This document shows positions 33,135 through 42,014 of a stretch of 64,000 nt of DNA, in pieces. How positions within the stretch are numbered: position 1 is the first letter of the stretch; each line of letters starts with the position of its first letter. The translations under genes and the position numbers were made by a program. The stretch lies in assembly GCF_017830045.1 (NCBI RefSeq), contig NZ_JAEDXU010000003.1, forward strand, positions 124,001-188,000, read 5' to 3'. Source of the DNA: Enterococcus larvae (GTDB lineage: Bacteria > Bacillota > Bacilli > Lactobacillales > Enterococcaceae). The notes below the pieces were generated by a model, which was not told the origin of the DNA, searched no databases, and saw only the letters and a list, made by a program, of their open reading frames with translations.

Positions 33135-33821
33135 ATGAAAAAAGGAATCATTTTAACAATGTCAGTTCAACAGAATAACACGATTCAGTATACACTCCAG
33201 GATCAAAATTATTTACCGCGTCTGAGGAACTATTTGATGTTGGAACATGGAGACATCACGTGGGAGAAAAAAGCTTATTTTGAGCTGACAGAAGAAAATA
33301 TTCAGGAATACCAAGTGGTCGCATGCACGGCTTTGACACAAAAATTCGTAAAACAGCTACAACGCTGGAAACCTGATTTACAGATGATTTTTCTTCCCAC
33401 GGATCAATTCATGGAAGCAATGGCGCCTCGAGGTTTTGTTTTCAATATGAGTACAGGCTATGTTCTGGCAGAAGCTCCAAGTGTAGCCATCAAGGATACT
33501 CCAGTCAATGCAGAATATCAGCCGTACACAAATGAAGACCTGCGATTACTGATGCAGAAGTATCCAACAATCTATTGGGAGGTTGTCACTCTCGATGATC
33601 TCAAGAAAAAACTGGACTCTAAAACGATAAATACGACAATTGCTCTAACGCCGGCAGCAGCTCCTTATCGAAAGCTTCTTGCCAGCAACTATCCGACAGT
33701 ACCGATCATCGATGCCAGAGCTGAGAAAAACCAGCAGCAAAGCACATTGAAAGATGAGCAAATGATGATTGCGATAACCTGTGTTACTTCCTTACTGCTG
33801 ATTTTACTCGCATTTTTTTAA
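33135..33821 (+). CDS. Unrecognised 228-residue protein with C-terminal TM helix
   Basis: I do not recognise this protein. It has an alternating beta/alpha soluble part (ITWEKKAYFELTEENIQEY, LQMIFLPTDQFMEAMAPRGF, TIYWEVVTLDDLKKKL, VPIIDARAEK) that looks like a Rossmann or binding-protein fold, and a single TM helix at the extreme C terminus (MMIAITCVTSLLLILLAFF), as in tail-anchored proteins. AGGAGGGG precedes the ATG at 33135. It is encoded 22 bases after the membrane XRE regulator, so the two may form a regulatory pair. Confidence 0.65.
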   Translation: MKKGIILTMSVQQNNTIQYTLQDQNYLPRLRNYLMLEHGDITWEKKAYFELTEENIQEYQVVACTALTQKFVKQLQRWKPDLQMIFLPTDQFMEAMAPRGFVFNMSTGYVLAEAPSVAIKDTPVNAEYQPYTNEDLRLLMQKYPTIYWEVVTLDDLKKKLDSKTINTTIALTPAAAPYRKLLASNYPTVPIIDARAEKNQQQSTLKDEQMMIAITCVTSLLLILLAFF

Positions 33822-33969
33822 ATTATAAGGATACCTAGCATATATGAATTTCAGTACTATCGGCTCCTTCATTAGCCATTCTGTATGGACTCTGATCATC
33901 TTATTGTTGAAACGGAAACAATCTTTCTTTATACTGATATTGATATACAGTAGCGAGAGGAGAGCGGTC

Positions 33970-34428
33970 ATGGATAAAGAAGAACGACTTCGAACAGGAG
34001 CCAGAGAACTCTATAAAAAAATGGGGTGGATCAATAAAAAGATGGAAGTCAGCCTCAAGGGCTACACCTCATCAGAAGTCCATTGTCTCGAATATATAGA
34101 AAATACTGTCGATCCAAACGTAACAAAGCTAGCTGATTTCTTTTATATGACTAGAGGCGCTATGAGCAAAATGACAAAGAAGCTTATGAAAAAAGGCGTT
34201 GTCGAAAGCTACCAGAAACCGGATAATAAAAAGGAAATCTACTTTCGTCTGACAAAAAAAGGAAAAGAAGTTTACAGCATACATGAAGAGCTTCATCAGG
34301 AATTTCACGATCGAGATAAAATCGTATTTGACCAGATAACAGATGAACAGTTCGATAATATCCTTCAGTTTATAGAAAGCTACAATCAGCATTTAGATAA
34401 AGAAATACAAAAACAAAAAAATCAATGA
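33970..34428 (+). CDS. MarR-family regulator of the MFS exporter
   Basis: A 152-residue winged-helix protein with EVHCLEYIENT, VTKLADFFYMTRGAMSKMTKKLMKKGVVESY as HTH and PDNKKEIYFRLTKKG as wing. The ATG at 33970 follows GGAGAG. It precedes an MFS exporter whose promoter is covered by an inverted repeat, so it is the likely repressor. Confidence 0.87.
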   Translation: MDKEERLRTGARELYKKMGWINKKMEVSLKGYTSSEVHCLEYIENTVDPNVTKLADFFYMTRGAMSKMTKKLMKKGVVESYQKPDNKKEIYFRLTKKGKEVYSIHEELHQEFHDRDKIVFDQITDEQFDNILQFIESYNQHLDKEIQKQKNQ

Positions 34429-34448
34429 ATCATTCATCAATAACAGGC

Positions 34449-34484
34449 AAGCAGCTCACGATAAAAATCGTGAGCTGCTTTTCT
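34449..34484 (+). terminator. Terminator between MarR and MFS genes
   Basis: AAGCAGCTCACGAT and ATCGTGAGCTGCTT form a perfect 14-bp stem with a 4-base loop, followed by a T-rich run. The MFS gene has its own promoter just downstream. Confidence 0.88.
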
Positions 34485-34497
34485 CTTCTTGTTTTTG

Positions 34498-34546
34498 TTG
34501 ACAAGGAAACAAAATGGCGTTATTATATTTTTGTTTCCAAAGAAAC
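34498..34546 (+). promoter_or_regulatory. MFS promoter with overlapping inverted repeats
   Basis: TTGACA (34498-34503) and TATTAT (34521-34526) are 17 bases apart. GGAAACAAAA (34505-34514) and TTTTGTTTCC (34529-34538) form an exact inverted repeat enclosing the -10 box, and GTTTC-CAAA-GAAAC (34533-34546) is a second one just downstream. This is a strong repressor target. Confidence 0.8.
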
Positions 34547-34575
34547 CAAAACCCTCTCTTGAAAGGAGAACATAT

Positions 34576-35814
34576 ATGTCACAAATGAAACAAACCAAAA
34601 AATTGAATCCAGAATCAAACATAGATAGACACGCCTTATTATTCGGTCTTATCTCTGTATTCCTTATCGGTATAGGCTTCAGCATCATTACGCCAGTCAT
34701 CCCCTTCTTAGTTCAACCCTATATAAGCAATCCACAGAATCAGGCAATCATCGTTACTCTGCTGATTTCAGTCTATGCATTCTGCATGTTTTTCTCAGCT
34801 CCAGTGCTTGGTGCTTTAAGTGATAGGTACGGACGTCGACCATTACTTTTGATCAGCCTGATTGGTGCTTCTGTCGGATTCTTTATTTTTGGATTAGGCG
34901 GCGCTCTCTGGGTTCTATTCGCCGGACGTATCATCGAAGGTATCACCGGTGGCAGCATCAGCACAATTTTTGCCTACTTCGCTGATATTACACCACGAGA
35001 GCAGCGGACTAAATATTTCGGCTGGGTCAGTGCGATTGCCGGTGCTGGTTCCGTAATGGGTCCCACAATTGGCGGTTTGCTGGCTGCAAGATTCGGGTAC
35101 GCCTCTCCATTATATTTCGGTGCTGCCATCACTTTACTGAATGTCATTTACGGATTTTTCTTTATGCCGGAAAGCCTTGAAAAAGAGAACAAGCTAAAAG
35201 AAATCAGTATCACACAGCTAAATCCTTTTAGTCAGCTTTCTAGTATCTTATCAATAAAAAATCTGAACAGGTTACTGATTTCAGCTTTCCTGCTTTGGGT
35301 TCCCAATGGTTCCTTGCAGGCAATTCTATCTCAATTTACGATTGATTCCTTCAATTGGAAGCCAGCATTGATCGGTCTTGTATTCTCGATCATGGGCGTT
35401 CAAGACATCGTCTCACAAAGCTTGATCATGCCGAGACTTTTATTGAGATTCAGCGATAAGCAAATTGCAATGACTGGGATGGTTTCAGAAATCATCGGTT
35501 ACCTCCTTATCACACTTTCTTCTCTGCTTTCGTTCTATCCACTCTTCATTATTGGCATGTTTGTCTTCGGTTTCGGTGATTCGATCTTCGGCCCTTCCTT
35601 CAATGGAATGGTCTCAAAAATTGTTGATACCAGTGAGCAAGGACGTGTCCAAGGAGGCAGTCAGTCGATACAATCACTGGCTAGAATCATCGGCCCAATC
35701 ATCGGTGGTCAGCTTTATGTCACTCTAGGGCACAGTGCGCCTGCCTTTATGGGTATATTCCTGATAACAGCAGCTGTATTGGTCTTATATAAGGGAACCT
35801 ATAAAACAGCTTGA
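34576..35814 (+). CDS. MFS multidrug/antibiotic efflux transporter
   Basis: A 412-residue protein with 12 predicted TM segments. The loop 2-3 motif A is present as GALSDRYGRRPLLLISLIG, and TM4 carries the GRIIEGITGG motif, with the GAGSVMGPTIGGLLA motif C of drug:proton antiporters of the DHA1 (TetA/Bcr) group in TM5. The ATG at 34576 follows AAAGGAG. Its upstream MarR regulator and operator indicate drug-inducible expression. Confidence 0.88.
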   Translation: MSQMKQTKKLNPESNIDRHALLFGLISVFLIGIGFSIITPVIPFLVQPYISNPQNQAIIVTLLISVYAFCMFFSAPVLGALSDRYGRRPLLLISLIGASVGFFIFGLGGALWVLFAGRIIEGITGGSISTIFAYFADITPREQRTKYFGWVSAIAGAGSVMGPTIGGLLAARFGYASPLYFGAAITLLNVIYGFFFMPESLEKENKLKEISITQLNPFSQLSSILSIKNLNRLLISAFLLWVPNGSLQAILSQFTIDSFNWKPALIGLVFSIMGVQDIVSQSLIMPRLLLRFSDKQIAMTGMVSEIIGYLLITLSSLLSFYPLFIIGMFVFGFGDSIFGPSFNGMVSKIVDTSEQGRVQGGSQSIQSLARIIGPIIGGQLYVTLGHSAPAFMGIFLITAAVLVLYKGTYKTA

Positions 35815-35831
35815 TTGACATCTTAAAAAAC

Positions 35832-35872
35832 CTTCCCTCTGACAATTTGCTCGTGTCAGAGGGAAGATTAAT
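35832..35872 (+). terminator. Terminator of the MFS gene
   Basis: CTTCCCTCTGACA and TGTCAGAGGGAAG form a perfect 13-bp stem with a 9-base loop, followed by ATTAATTTT and preceded by an A-run. Confidence 0.85.
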
Positions 35873-36013
35873 TTTGAAGCTTTGTAAAAATTTGTATAAA
35901 CTACCCAAATATATTTGAGTAAGTACCTCTTTCAACAAACAGCCCTTGCTCTTATCTATCAGTATCGACAAGATAACAGCAATTTATCCATATTAAAACA
36001 CGTTTTATTGAAA

Positions 36014-36421
36014 TCAACAAATTTCAATACCGACTTTTACCATAGGTTGTAGTATCTGTTGTGGACATAGTGAAATGTGGTGCACACGTTTCAAATTCCT
36101 AAGTTGTTCAAACCCTTGAATTGAGGCAATGTCAAAGATTCCATCCTCCCCATCCCAATCTGGAATTAAAAATGAGTATATATCTGATCCTCCATCGAAA
36201 ATAAGCTCTTCAACTTTATCCAAATCATTTTTTAATAAGATAACATTTTCTAGAAATTCCAAAATTTCAGGGATTGGTTTAGGATTAGTTTCAGAATACC
36301 ATTCGTAGCTATCTACAAAAGTACTTTTCAAACCATTTAATTTTGGTAAAAACTCGGGATCTTTTTCTAAAAGAGCATCTATTACAATTAATTTGAAATT
36401 TAAATCAGCAAACATATCCAA
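36014..36421 (-). CDS. DUF6892-like small acidic protein
   Basis: A 135-residue soluble acidic protein. FKLIVIDALLEKDPEFLPKL, PIPEILEFLENV, KVEELIFDGGSDIYSFLIPDWDGEDGIFDI and QLRNLKRVHHISL give a pattern I associate with DUF6892, a family often found near polymorphic-toxin immunity genes; this naming is tentative. It stands alone between the MFS terminator and the FtsX operon, with AAAGGAGAT upstream. Confidence 0.6.
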   Translation of the reverse strand: MDMFADLNFKLIVIDALLEKDPEFLPKLNGLKSTFVDSYEWYSETNPKPIPEILEFLENVILLKNDLDKVEELIFDGGSDIYSFLIPDWDGEDGIFDIASIQGFEQLRNLKRVHHISLCPQQILQPMVKVGIEIC

Positions 36422-36439
36422 TCTCCTTTTAAATACCTA

Positions 36440-39145
36440 TCATTCATTCGCCTTCAGTGAATCGATCATATCGATATGCTTCAGCTTGAAGTGGGTAACA
36501 ATCATAACAATAATTGTAAACGTAATGGTCAATACTGCTGAGATCACATAGGCCGGCCAATGGATGACCAACGGGAATATGATGCTTTCCATCGATGCCT
36601 GTCTAACGATGAACCCTGTCAGAACATAACCAATACCATAGCCTACAACAATCCCCAACAAAGTAAAGATAATATTCTCACGAATAATGTACATCGTCAC
36701 TTCCTTATCAAAGAAGCCTAGAACCTTGATTGTCGACAACTCTCTAACTCGTTCAGAAATATTGATATTTGTCAGATTATACAGAACAACAAAAGCCAGT
36801 AACCCTGATAGAACAACAAAGATCAATACGACTGGATCAAGGTTGTTGATCATACCCTTCTGCGTCTCAATTTGAGAAGACAGGAAGCTGGTATTCTTCA
36901 CTTCATCCGTTGCCAGAAGCTGCTCTGCCAGACTGTTTTCTTCCTTCGTCGTCATCGTCGCTGTTTTAAGCAGGAATGAGTTGTTTTGGTACTCTTTCCC
37001 TGTTACTTTCTCATAATACTCTGCTGTGATATAAACAAAGTGACCCAAGTAGTTCTGTGCGATTTCCTGAACCTTCATCTTAACTTCATTTTGATCCTCA
37101 TCATAGAAAGTCAACTCATCTCCGACTTGAATATCAAATAAATCAGCAAGCTTCTCAGAAATCACGGCACCATCATTCGTCAAATCGATAGACTTGCCAT
37201 CCAACGAACTTAAGTGTAAATACGAAGAAAAATCCTTCACATCCTTTGGAACAGTCATCGTCACACTCTGTGTCGCCTGACCTGCTTTTTTCAGCTCTAA
37301 CACTTCATTTATGACAGGTAATGTACTATTTATCTGGCTATTTTTTTCAAGAATTTCTTCCGTCTGATCAAAGCTTCCATCATCTAAAGTAACCACTGCC
37401 TGATAATCGATGATTGGTCCAAACTGCTTATCTGTCACAGCCTCAAGAGAGTTCTTGATCCCAAATCCTGCTACCATCAACCCTGTACAGCCTGCAATCC
37501 CAATGATTGCCATGATCATCCGTGATTTGTAACGGAACAAGTTGCGGTAGCTGACCTTTTGATTGAAGCTCATTCTTGACCATAGCGGTGTAATGTATTC
37601 TAAGAATATTCGTTTTCCTGGTTTTGGTGCCTTTGGCTGTAAAAGAGTAGACGGTTTTTCCGTCAATTCTTTTATCAACACAATAATCACTGAGCCCAAT
37701 GTAGCAAACAAGAAGGCAACTCCCGCTTGAATAATCGGCCCCCATTCATAGAACACACTAACTTTTTGGAAATTGTATTGATCACTTGAAAGCTCAAAGA
37801 CAATTCGAGGAATCGTATTCGTGCCAATGACTACACCTAGAGCGACACCAATAACCGCAGCAAGCACTGCGTAAATAACATACTTCTGGGAAATCTCAAC
37901 ACGGCTGTAACCTAAGGCTTTCAGCGTACCGATTTCCTTACGATTTTCCTCCACCATACGTGTCATCGTCGTAAACGTGATCAACGCTGCAATGAAGAAA
38001 AAGAAAACCGGAAATACATTGGCGATCGCTGCGATTCGATCAGAGAGATCACCATAATCCTGAAAACCGATGTTCTCTGTTCGTTGATTGAACAGATAGG
38101 TTGGCATCTTTAAATCGGCCATTTCTTTCTCTGCATCACTAACTTCAGTTTCTGCATCTTCCAGCTTTGTCTCTTGTTCAGTCAGTGTCTGCTTGTTCTC
38201 ATCCAGCTCTTTTTGCACTTCATCCAATTGTGCTGAAGCGGCGGCTGCCTGTGCTTCTGGAAGCTGAGCCAACAGTTGACGATTAGCATCCAGCTCCTCC
38301 TGTGCAGCAGTTAATTGCTCTTTAGCCTCTGAAATCTGAGTTTGGCCATCTGCAATTTCCTTTTTCGCTGGTGCGATTTCATCTTCGATCATGCTTCTCA
38401 GCTCTGCCAGTCGCTGTTTCGGACGATCAACGAATTTTTCTTCCACCAGCTCCTGGTTTTTCTGCATCAAATCCTTATATTCAGAGCCATAGGTATTGAG
38501 CCCCTTGACATTATCAAAGGTCACATACAAAACACCGAAGATATCAGAGGTGAAATTCTTTACTGGAACATAGGCAAAATAATCAACATTGCCATCTCCT
38601 ACATTTGTCATTCCACGATCCTTGTTACTGATAAACAGAGGCGAGTTTACAAAACCAACGATTTCGTACTCCTTTTTATCCAACTGATCTGAGTCATCAA
38701 GTGTAAAGGTATCGCCTATCTGATACCCTAGCTTTTCAGCAGCAGCATCCAAGACAAGCTCATTGTCGGCTTTTGGCAGGTACCCCTTTTCAACTACTAG
38801 TTGATTTTGTTTTTGTGCATCATCATAGGAAAAGACCTGTACCACTTCGCCTTTTTCTTCGTCTGCATAATAGAATTGGTAGCCGGATTCCACTTCCACA
38901 TTCGGAATTTCTTTTAGCAGCGACTCATCCACTTCCGTTAAACCACCAGTAGAAATGACTTGTAAATCTGATAGATTTTGCTTTTCCAGATAGTCACTCC
39001 CAGAAGTATTCAAAACCGGACCTGTTGTTTTTACACCGACAAACAACAGTGTTCCCAAAAGGATGATCAAAATGATTGCAATAAATCGCCCTCTGGATTG
39101 CCAAATTTCGCGAAAACTCGCTTTTAGGTATGTCTTATTCTTCAT
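36440..39145 (-). CDS. Large FtsX-domain ABC permease with coiled coil
   Basis: A 901-residue permease. An N-terminal TM helix is followed by an extracellular region containing a long coiled coil (about residues 235-350, Glu/Gln/Ala-rich repeats such as AKEQLTAAQEELDANRQLL), a first FtsX-type 4-TM block (IALITFTTMTRMVEENRKEIGTLKALGYS), a second extracellular domain, and a second block with NINISERVRELSTIKVLGF. It works with the adjacent ATPase, overall of MacB/Lol-like type; substrate unknown, perhaps a peptide, lipid or envelope component. A TetR regulator is divergent from the pair. Confidence 0.87.
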   Translation of the reverse strand: MKNKTYLKASFREIWQSRGRFIAIILIILLGTLLFVGVKTTGPVLNTSGSDYLEKQNLSDLQVISTGGLTEVDESLLKEIPNVEVESGYQFYYADEEKGEVVQVFSYDDAQKQNQLVVEKGYLPKADNELVLDAAAEKLGYQIGDTFTLDDSDQLDKKEYEIVGFVNSPLFISNKDRGMTNVGDGNVDYFAYVPVKNFTSDIFGVLYVTFDNVKGLNTYGSEYKDLMQKNQELVEEKFVDRPKQRLAELRSMIEDEIAPAKKEIADGQTQISEAKEQLTAAQEELDANRQLLAQLPEAQAAAASAQLDEVQKELDENKQTLTEQETKLEDAETEVSDAEKEMADLKMPTYLFNQRTENIGFQDYGDLSDRIAAIANVFPVFFFFIAALITFTTMTRMVEENRKEIGTLKALGYSRVEISQKYVIYAVLAAVIGVALGVVIGTNTIPRIVFELSSDQYNFQKVSVFYEWGPIIQAGVAFLFATLGSVIIVLIKELTEKPSTLLQPKAPKPGKRIFLEYITPLWSRMSFNQKVSYRNLFRYKSRMIMAIIGIAGCTGLMVAGFGIKNSLEAVTDKQFGPIIDYQAVVTLDDGSFDQTEEILEKNSQINSTLPVINEVLELKKAGQATQSVTMTVPKDVKDFSSYLHLSSLDGKSIDLTNDGAVISEKLADLFDIQVGDELTFYDEDQNEVKMKVQEIAQNYLGHFVYITAEYYEKVTGKEYQNNSFLLKTATMTTKEENSLAEQLLATDEVKNTSFLSSQIETQKGMINNLDPVVLIFVVLSGLLAFVVLYNLTNINISERVRELSTIKVLGFFDKEVTMYIIRENIIFTLLGIVVGYGIGYVLTGFIVRQASMESIIFPLVIHWPAYVISAVLTITFTIIVMIVTHFKLKHIDMIDSLKANE

Positions 39146-39157
39146 TCAACCGACTCC

Positions 39158-39859
39158 CTACCATACGATATCGTCAATCGACATCGGTGACTCATTGATT
39201 TCGATTGAACGAACCTTCGCATCATTGATATGGATCACTCGGTCAGCAATTGGCGCAATCGCAGAATTATGCGTAATAAGCAATACCGTATTTCCTTGTT
39301 CTCTACTAGCATTCTGAAGCAGCTTCAATACTTGCTTACCCGTTTCGAAATCCAGTGCACCAGTCGGCTCATCACAAAGCAGCAGCTTAGGATTCTTTGC
39401 CAAGGCTCTGGCAATCGACACCCGTTGCTGCTCCCCACCGGAAAGCTGAGATGGAAAGTTATTCAGACGGTGCTCTAACCCTACCTGAGTCAGCACTTCT
39501 ACAGGATCTAAGGCATTTGGCGATACTTCAGTCGCCAGCTCAACATTTTCTTTCGCTGTTAGATTAGGCACCAAATTATAGAACTGGAATACAAAACCGA
39601 CATCTGTTCTTCGGTAAGCAGTCAAATTTCTATCTGAAAACTGAGCAATATCAGTGCCGTCAATAATCACCTGTCCGGCATCTGGAGAGTCCATCCCTCC
39701 AAGTATATTTAGAACTGTTGATTTTCCTGCGCCGCTCGGACCTAGAATAACCGCCAATTCTCCTTTTTCAACCGAAAAAGAAATATCATTATTCGCTACA
39801 ATCTCGGTTTCCCCCATCTTGTAACGTCTATATTCATTTTTTACTTCAACGTAACTCAT
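39158..39859 (-). CDS. ABC ATP-binding protein of the FtsX-type system (MacB/LolD type)
   Basis: A 233-residue ATPase with Walker [11 protein letters not shown]-loop [18 protein letters not shown], signature LSGGEQQRV, Walker [13 protein letters not shown] and H-loop ITHN, the exact profile of LolD/MacB-type subunits. It is 12 bases upstream of the permease gene and forms its motor. Confidence 0.92.
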   Translation of the reverse strand: MSYVEVKNEYRRYKMGETEIVANNDISFSVEKGELAVILGPSGAGKSTVLNILGGMDSPDAGQVIIDGTDIAQFSDRNLTAYRRTDVGFVFQFYNLVPNLTAKENVELATEVSPNALDPVEVLTQVGLEHRLNNFPSQLSGGEQQRVSIARALAKNPKLLLCDEPTGALDFETGKQVLKLLQNASREQGNTVLLITHNSAIAPIADRVIHINDAKVRSIEINESPMSIDDIVW

Positions 39860-39907
39860 CTTGATCCCTCTTTCGATGTTTATTAACTAGACATACTGTT
39901 GATTTTT

Positions 39908-39920
39908 TAACATGATGTTA
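39908..39920. promoter_or_regulatory. Possible TetR operator
   Basis: TAACATGATGTTA is a perfect short palindrome in the region between the divergent ABC operon and TetR gene. GTATACTAAT follows directly. Weak on its own but well placed. Confidence 0.45.
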
Positions 39921-40030
39921 GTATACTAATTGCGTATCTTTCGAGCAAGCCTCAATTTTTTCTGTTCTGTCATTAAATAGACATAAATAAACGATCTGTT
40001 CAATCAATAAAAATGAAGGGTGGAAGTGTT

Positions 40031-40582
40031 ATGGTCGGTATACCAAATAATCGTCGAACCTTATACACAAAAAAAGTCATACGAGAAGAATTTCTGCAAA
40101 TCTTACAGACAAAAGAGCTTGCCAGGATCACTGTAAAGGAAATCTGTGAAGCGGCAGACATCAATCGAGGCACCTTCTATAAATATTATACTGATCCTTA
40201 CGATCTGTTTCAAAAAATCGAGAGCGATCTTCTGGAAGATATCATGGGGAATATCAAAATTCAGGAAAAAGAGTTGGATAGCTGGTTAGTAAATATCCTG
40301 ATCATCCTCAGTGAAAACAAGGATGCCAGCAATATCATCTTAAGCAGTAAGAGTGAAAGTCGCTTGATCAGCTCGATGCTCAGCAGGGTCAAGCCGGAAG
40401 CGTTGGAAAACTTCGCTTTGATTTTTGAAGACTCGTCGCCGGATAAATTAGATTTGTACTTTACCTATTTTGTTGATGGCACGATTGGCTTGATTGAGAA
40501 CTGGCTAAAAAACTATTCTTATATCGAACCAAAGGAAATCGCTTCGATGATCCTGACCATTCTTTCAACAAAAATAAAATAA
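40031..40582 (+). CDS. TetR-family regulator of the FtsX-type system
   Basis: A 183-residue regulator with an N-terminal HTH (LQTKELARITVKEICEAADINRGTFYKYYTDPYDLFQKI) and an all-helical C-terminal domain like TetR_C proteins that control efflux. The ATG at 40031 follows GGGTGG. It is divergent from the ABC operon it probably controls. Confidence 0.87.
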   Translation: MVGIPNNRRTLYTKKVIREEFLQILQTKELARITVKEICEAADINRGTFYKYYTDPYDLFQKIESDLLEDIMGNIKIQEKELDSWLVNILIILSENKDASNIILSSKSESRLISSMLSRVKPEALENFALIFEDSSPDKLDLYFTYFVDGTIGLIENWLKNYSYIEPKEIASMILTILSTKIK

Positions 40583-40600
40583 GTCTATTTCAATTTAAAT

Positions 40601-40656
40601 AAGCCGCAAAAGAGTTCGGGACAGAAAACAATTTCCAAACTCTTTTGCGGCTTAAT
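40601..40656. terminator. Bidirectional terminator between TetR and DUF2809
   Basis: AAGCCGCAAAAGAGTT (40601-40616) and AACTCTTTTGCGGCTT (40638-40653) form a perfect 16-bp stem with a 21-base loop. The stop codon of the convergent DUF2809 gene lies in the right arm. T-tracts are short. Confidence 0.75.
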
Positions 40657-41050
40657 TGCCGCTTCTTGTTTTACGTACCAAATAGTAATCCAATAACGCA
40701 CCAACAAGAGTGCCAATCGTATAGGCGATGATATCTGACCAAAGAAATCCGAAGCCTAGAATCAGCCCGCCTAGGGTTGTTGCCCTGATTGCATCGATCC
40801 ATGGCGCATGATACAGCTGAGTCGTTTCAATAAACCAGCAAAAGAGCAATGATAAAAGCCAAATTCGACTGGTTTTCAGCTTTGGAAACAGAAAAGCTGC
40901 ACCAAAGAAAATCATCAATGCCCATAGTGCATCACCCAAATACATCGTCACAATATCCGGCAGTAGAAACGCGGCCTTCCTTGACAGCAACCCCAACACC
41001 ATAACTATAATGGTCAAAAAAGCATACAGCTTTCGATTTCTTCCCTCCAT
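40652..41050 (-). CDS. DUF2809 membrane protein
   Basis: A 132-residue protein with four hydrophobic segments. The GDALWALMIFFGAAFLFP and CWFIETTQLYHAPWIDAIRATTLGGLILGFGFLWSD blocks are typical of DUF2809. The function of the family is unknown; no operon partner is evident. Confidence 0.85.
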   Translation of the reverse strand: MEGRNRKLYAFLTIIVMVLGLLSRKAAFLLPDIVTMYLGDALWALMIFFGAAFLFPKLKTSRIWLLSLLFCWFIETTQLYHAPWIDAIRATTLGGLILGFGFLWSDIIAYTIGTLVGALLDYYLVRKTRSGN

Positions 41051-41143
41051 CTTACCAACTCCTTTTTAGTTAATAATTTCTCGTCTATTTTTAAATCACC
41101 AGGCTGGAACAACCGATCTTCTGCTAGTTTCCGCAGGCACACC

Positions 41144-41818
41144 CTATGATAAGAACTGCTTGATTTGCTGGAGCCAAACTGACGGCTCATCTACCTTCAC
41201 GCCTATCTGACTATCCGGTACTGTCAAACGCTGTGTCCGCTCATCCCCACGCTCCTTATAAGCTGAGAAAAATTTGAGCAAATCTGAAAGCTTTAGATTC
41301 GTTTCAATGCTCTTTTTCAAACGGCTGAACTTTCTCGGCATCGCAGTCAAGCGCTTATCACTCAGCAGTTCGTTCCTAATCAAGCGCAATGCGTACTCTT
41401 GTCTCTCAAAGATTCCCAATGCATTATCCGCATCCAACTGATAAGTAATAAATTCACGGAGCATTTTTTTATCAACCATCAGCTTTCCTTGTTCAAAAAC
41501 AGTATGCTCTTTTTCATAAACAAAGGCTTTTGGGTTATCAATACTCAACTGCTCTTTGTCCTTCAACAGAAAATCAATGATTTTTTCTTTTGCTCCAATG
41601 ATATACCCCTTGATTTCCAGATGAGTCATTGCTTTAAGTAAAACTAGAAAATCATCGATCGACAACTGCATATATTTTTGTGCCAGACTCTCGCCATCTG
41701 TCAAAAAGAGATCGGGTGAAAAACGCAGCAGTTTTTTCTTTCCGCCCTGCAGCAAATACAAGTAAAATGTCGTTTGAAAGCCATCTTCAATAACAAACAG
41801 TATCGTCAATTCCCTCAC
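41144..41818 (-). CDS. Degenerate LCP-like protein without TM helix
   Basis: A 224-residue soluble protein. Its second half (YQLDADNALGIFERQEYALRLIRNELL, AMPRKFSRLKKSIETNLKLSDLLKFFSAY, TQRLTVPD) aligns by eye with the end of LCP domains, where the usual sequence is R-x-R-x-D-x2-D-x-G-R-x2-RQ followed by an amphipathic helix and a final strand. The first half retains the outline (LTILFVIEDGFQTTFYLYLL, KLLRFSPDLFL) but has no IPRD motif, none of the conserved Asp/Arg pyrophosphate ligands and no membrane anchor. It lies about 200 bases downstream of a normal LCP gene on the same strand. It may be a pseudo-enzyme; the assignment is inference. Confidence 0.6.
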   Translation of the reverse strand: MRELTILFVIEDGFQTTFYLYLLQGGKKKLLRFSPDLFLTDGESLAQKYMQLSIDDFLVLLKAMTHLEIKGYIIGAKEKIIDFLLKDKEQLSIDNPKAFVYEKEHTVFEQGKLMVDKKMLREFITYQLDADNALGIFERQEYALRLIRNELLSDKRLTAMPRKFSRLKKSIETNLKLSDLLKFFSAYKERGDERTQRLTVPDSQIGVKVDEPSVWLQQIKQFLS

Positions 41819-42014
41819 ATCCCTTTCCTCGATCTTTTACTATAGATGAACCCTGCTAAAAAATAGCCATTGCTTATACTTCCTTTGTTATGCGCTTCGC
41901 GAAAAAGTCACCCTTCATGTGATGAATCTTTAAAGACAAAAGCAGCCTATAATAAAATCAGGCTCGACCACATGTCTTATAAAACACGAGTCAACACCTG
42001 ATTCTTCTTACTCC

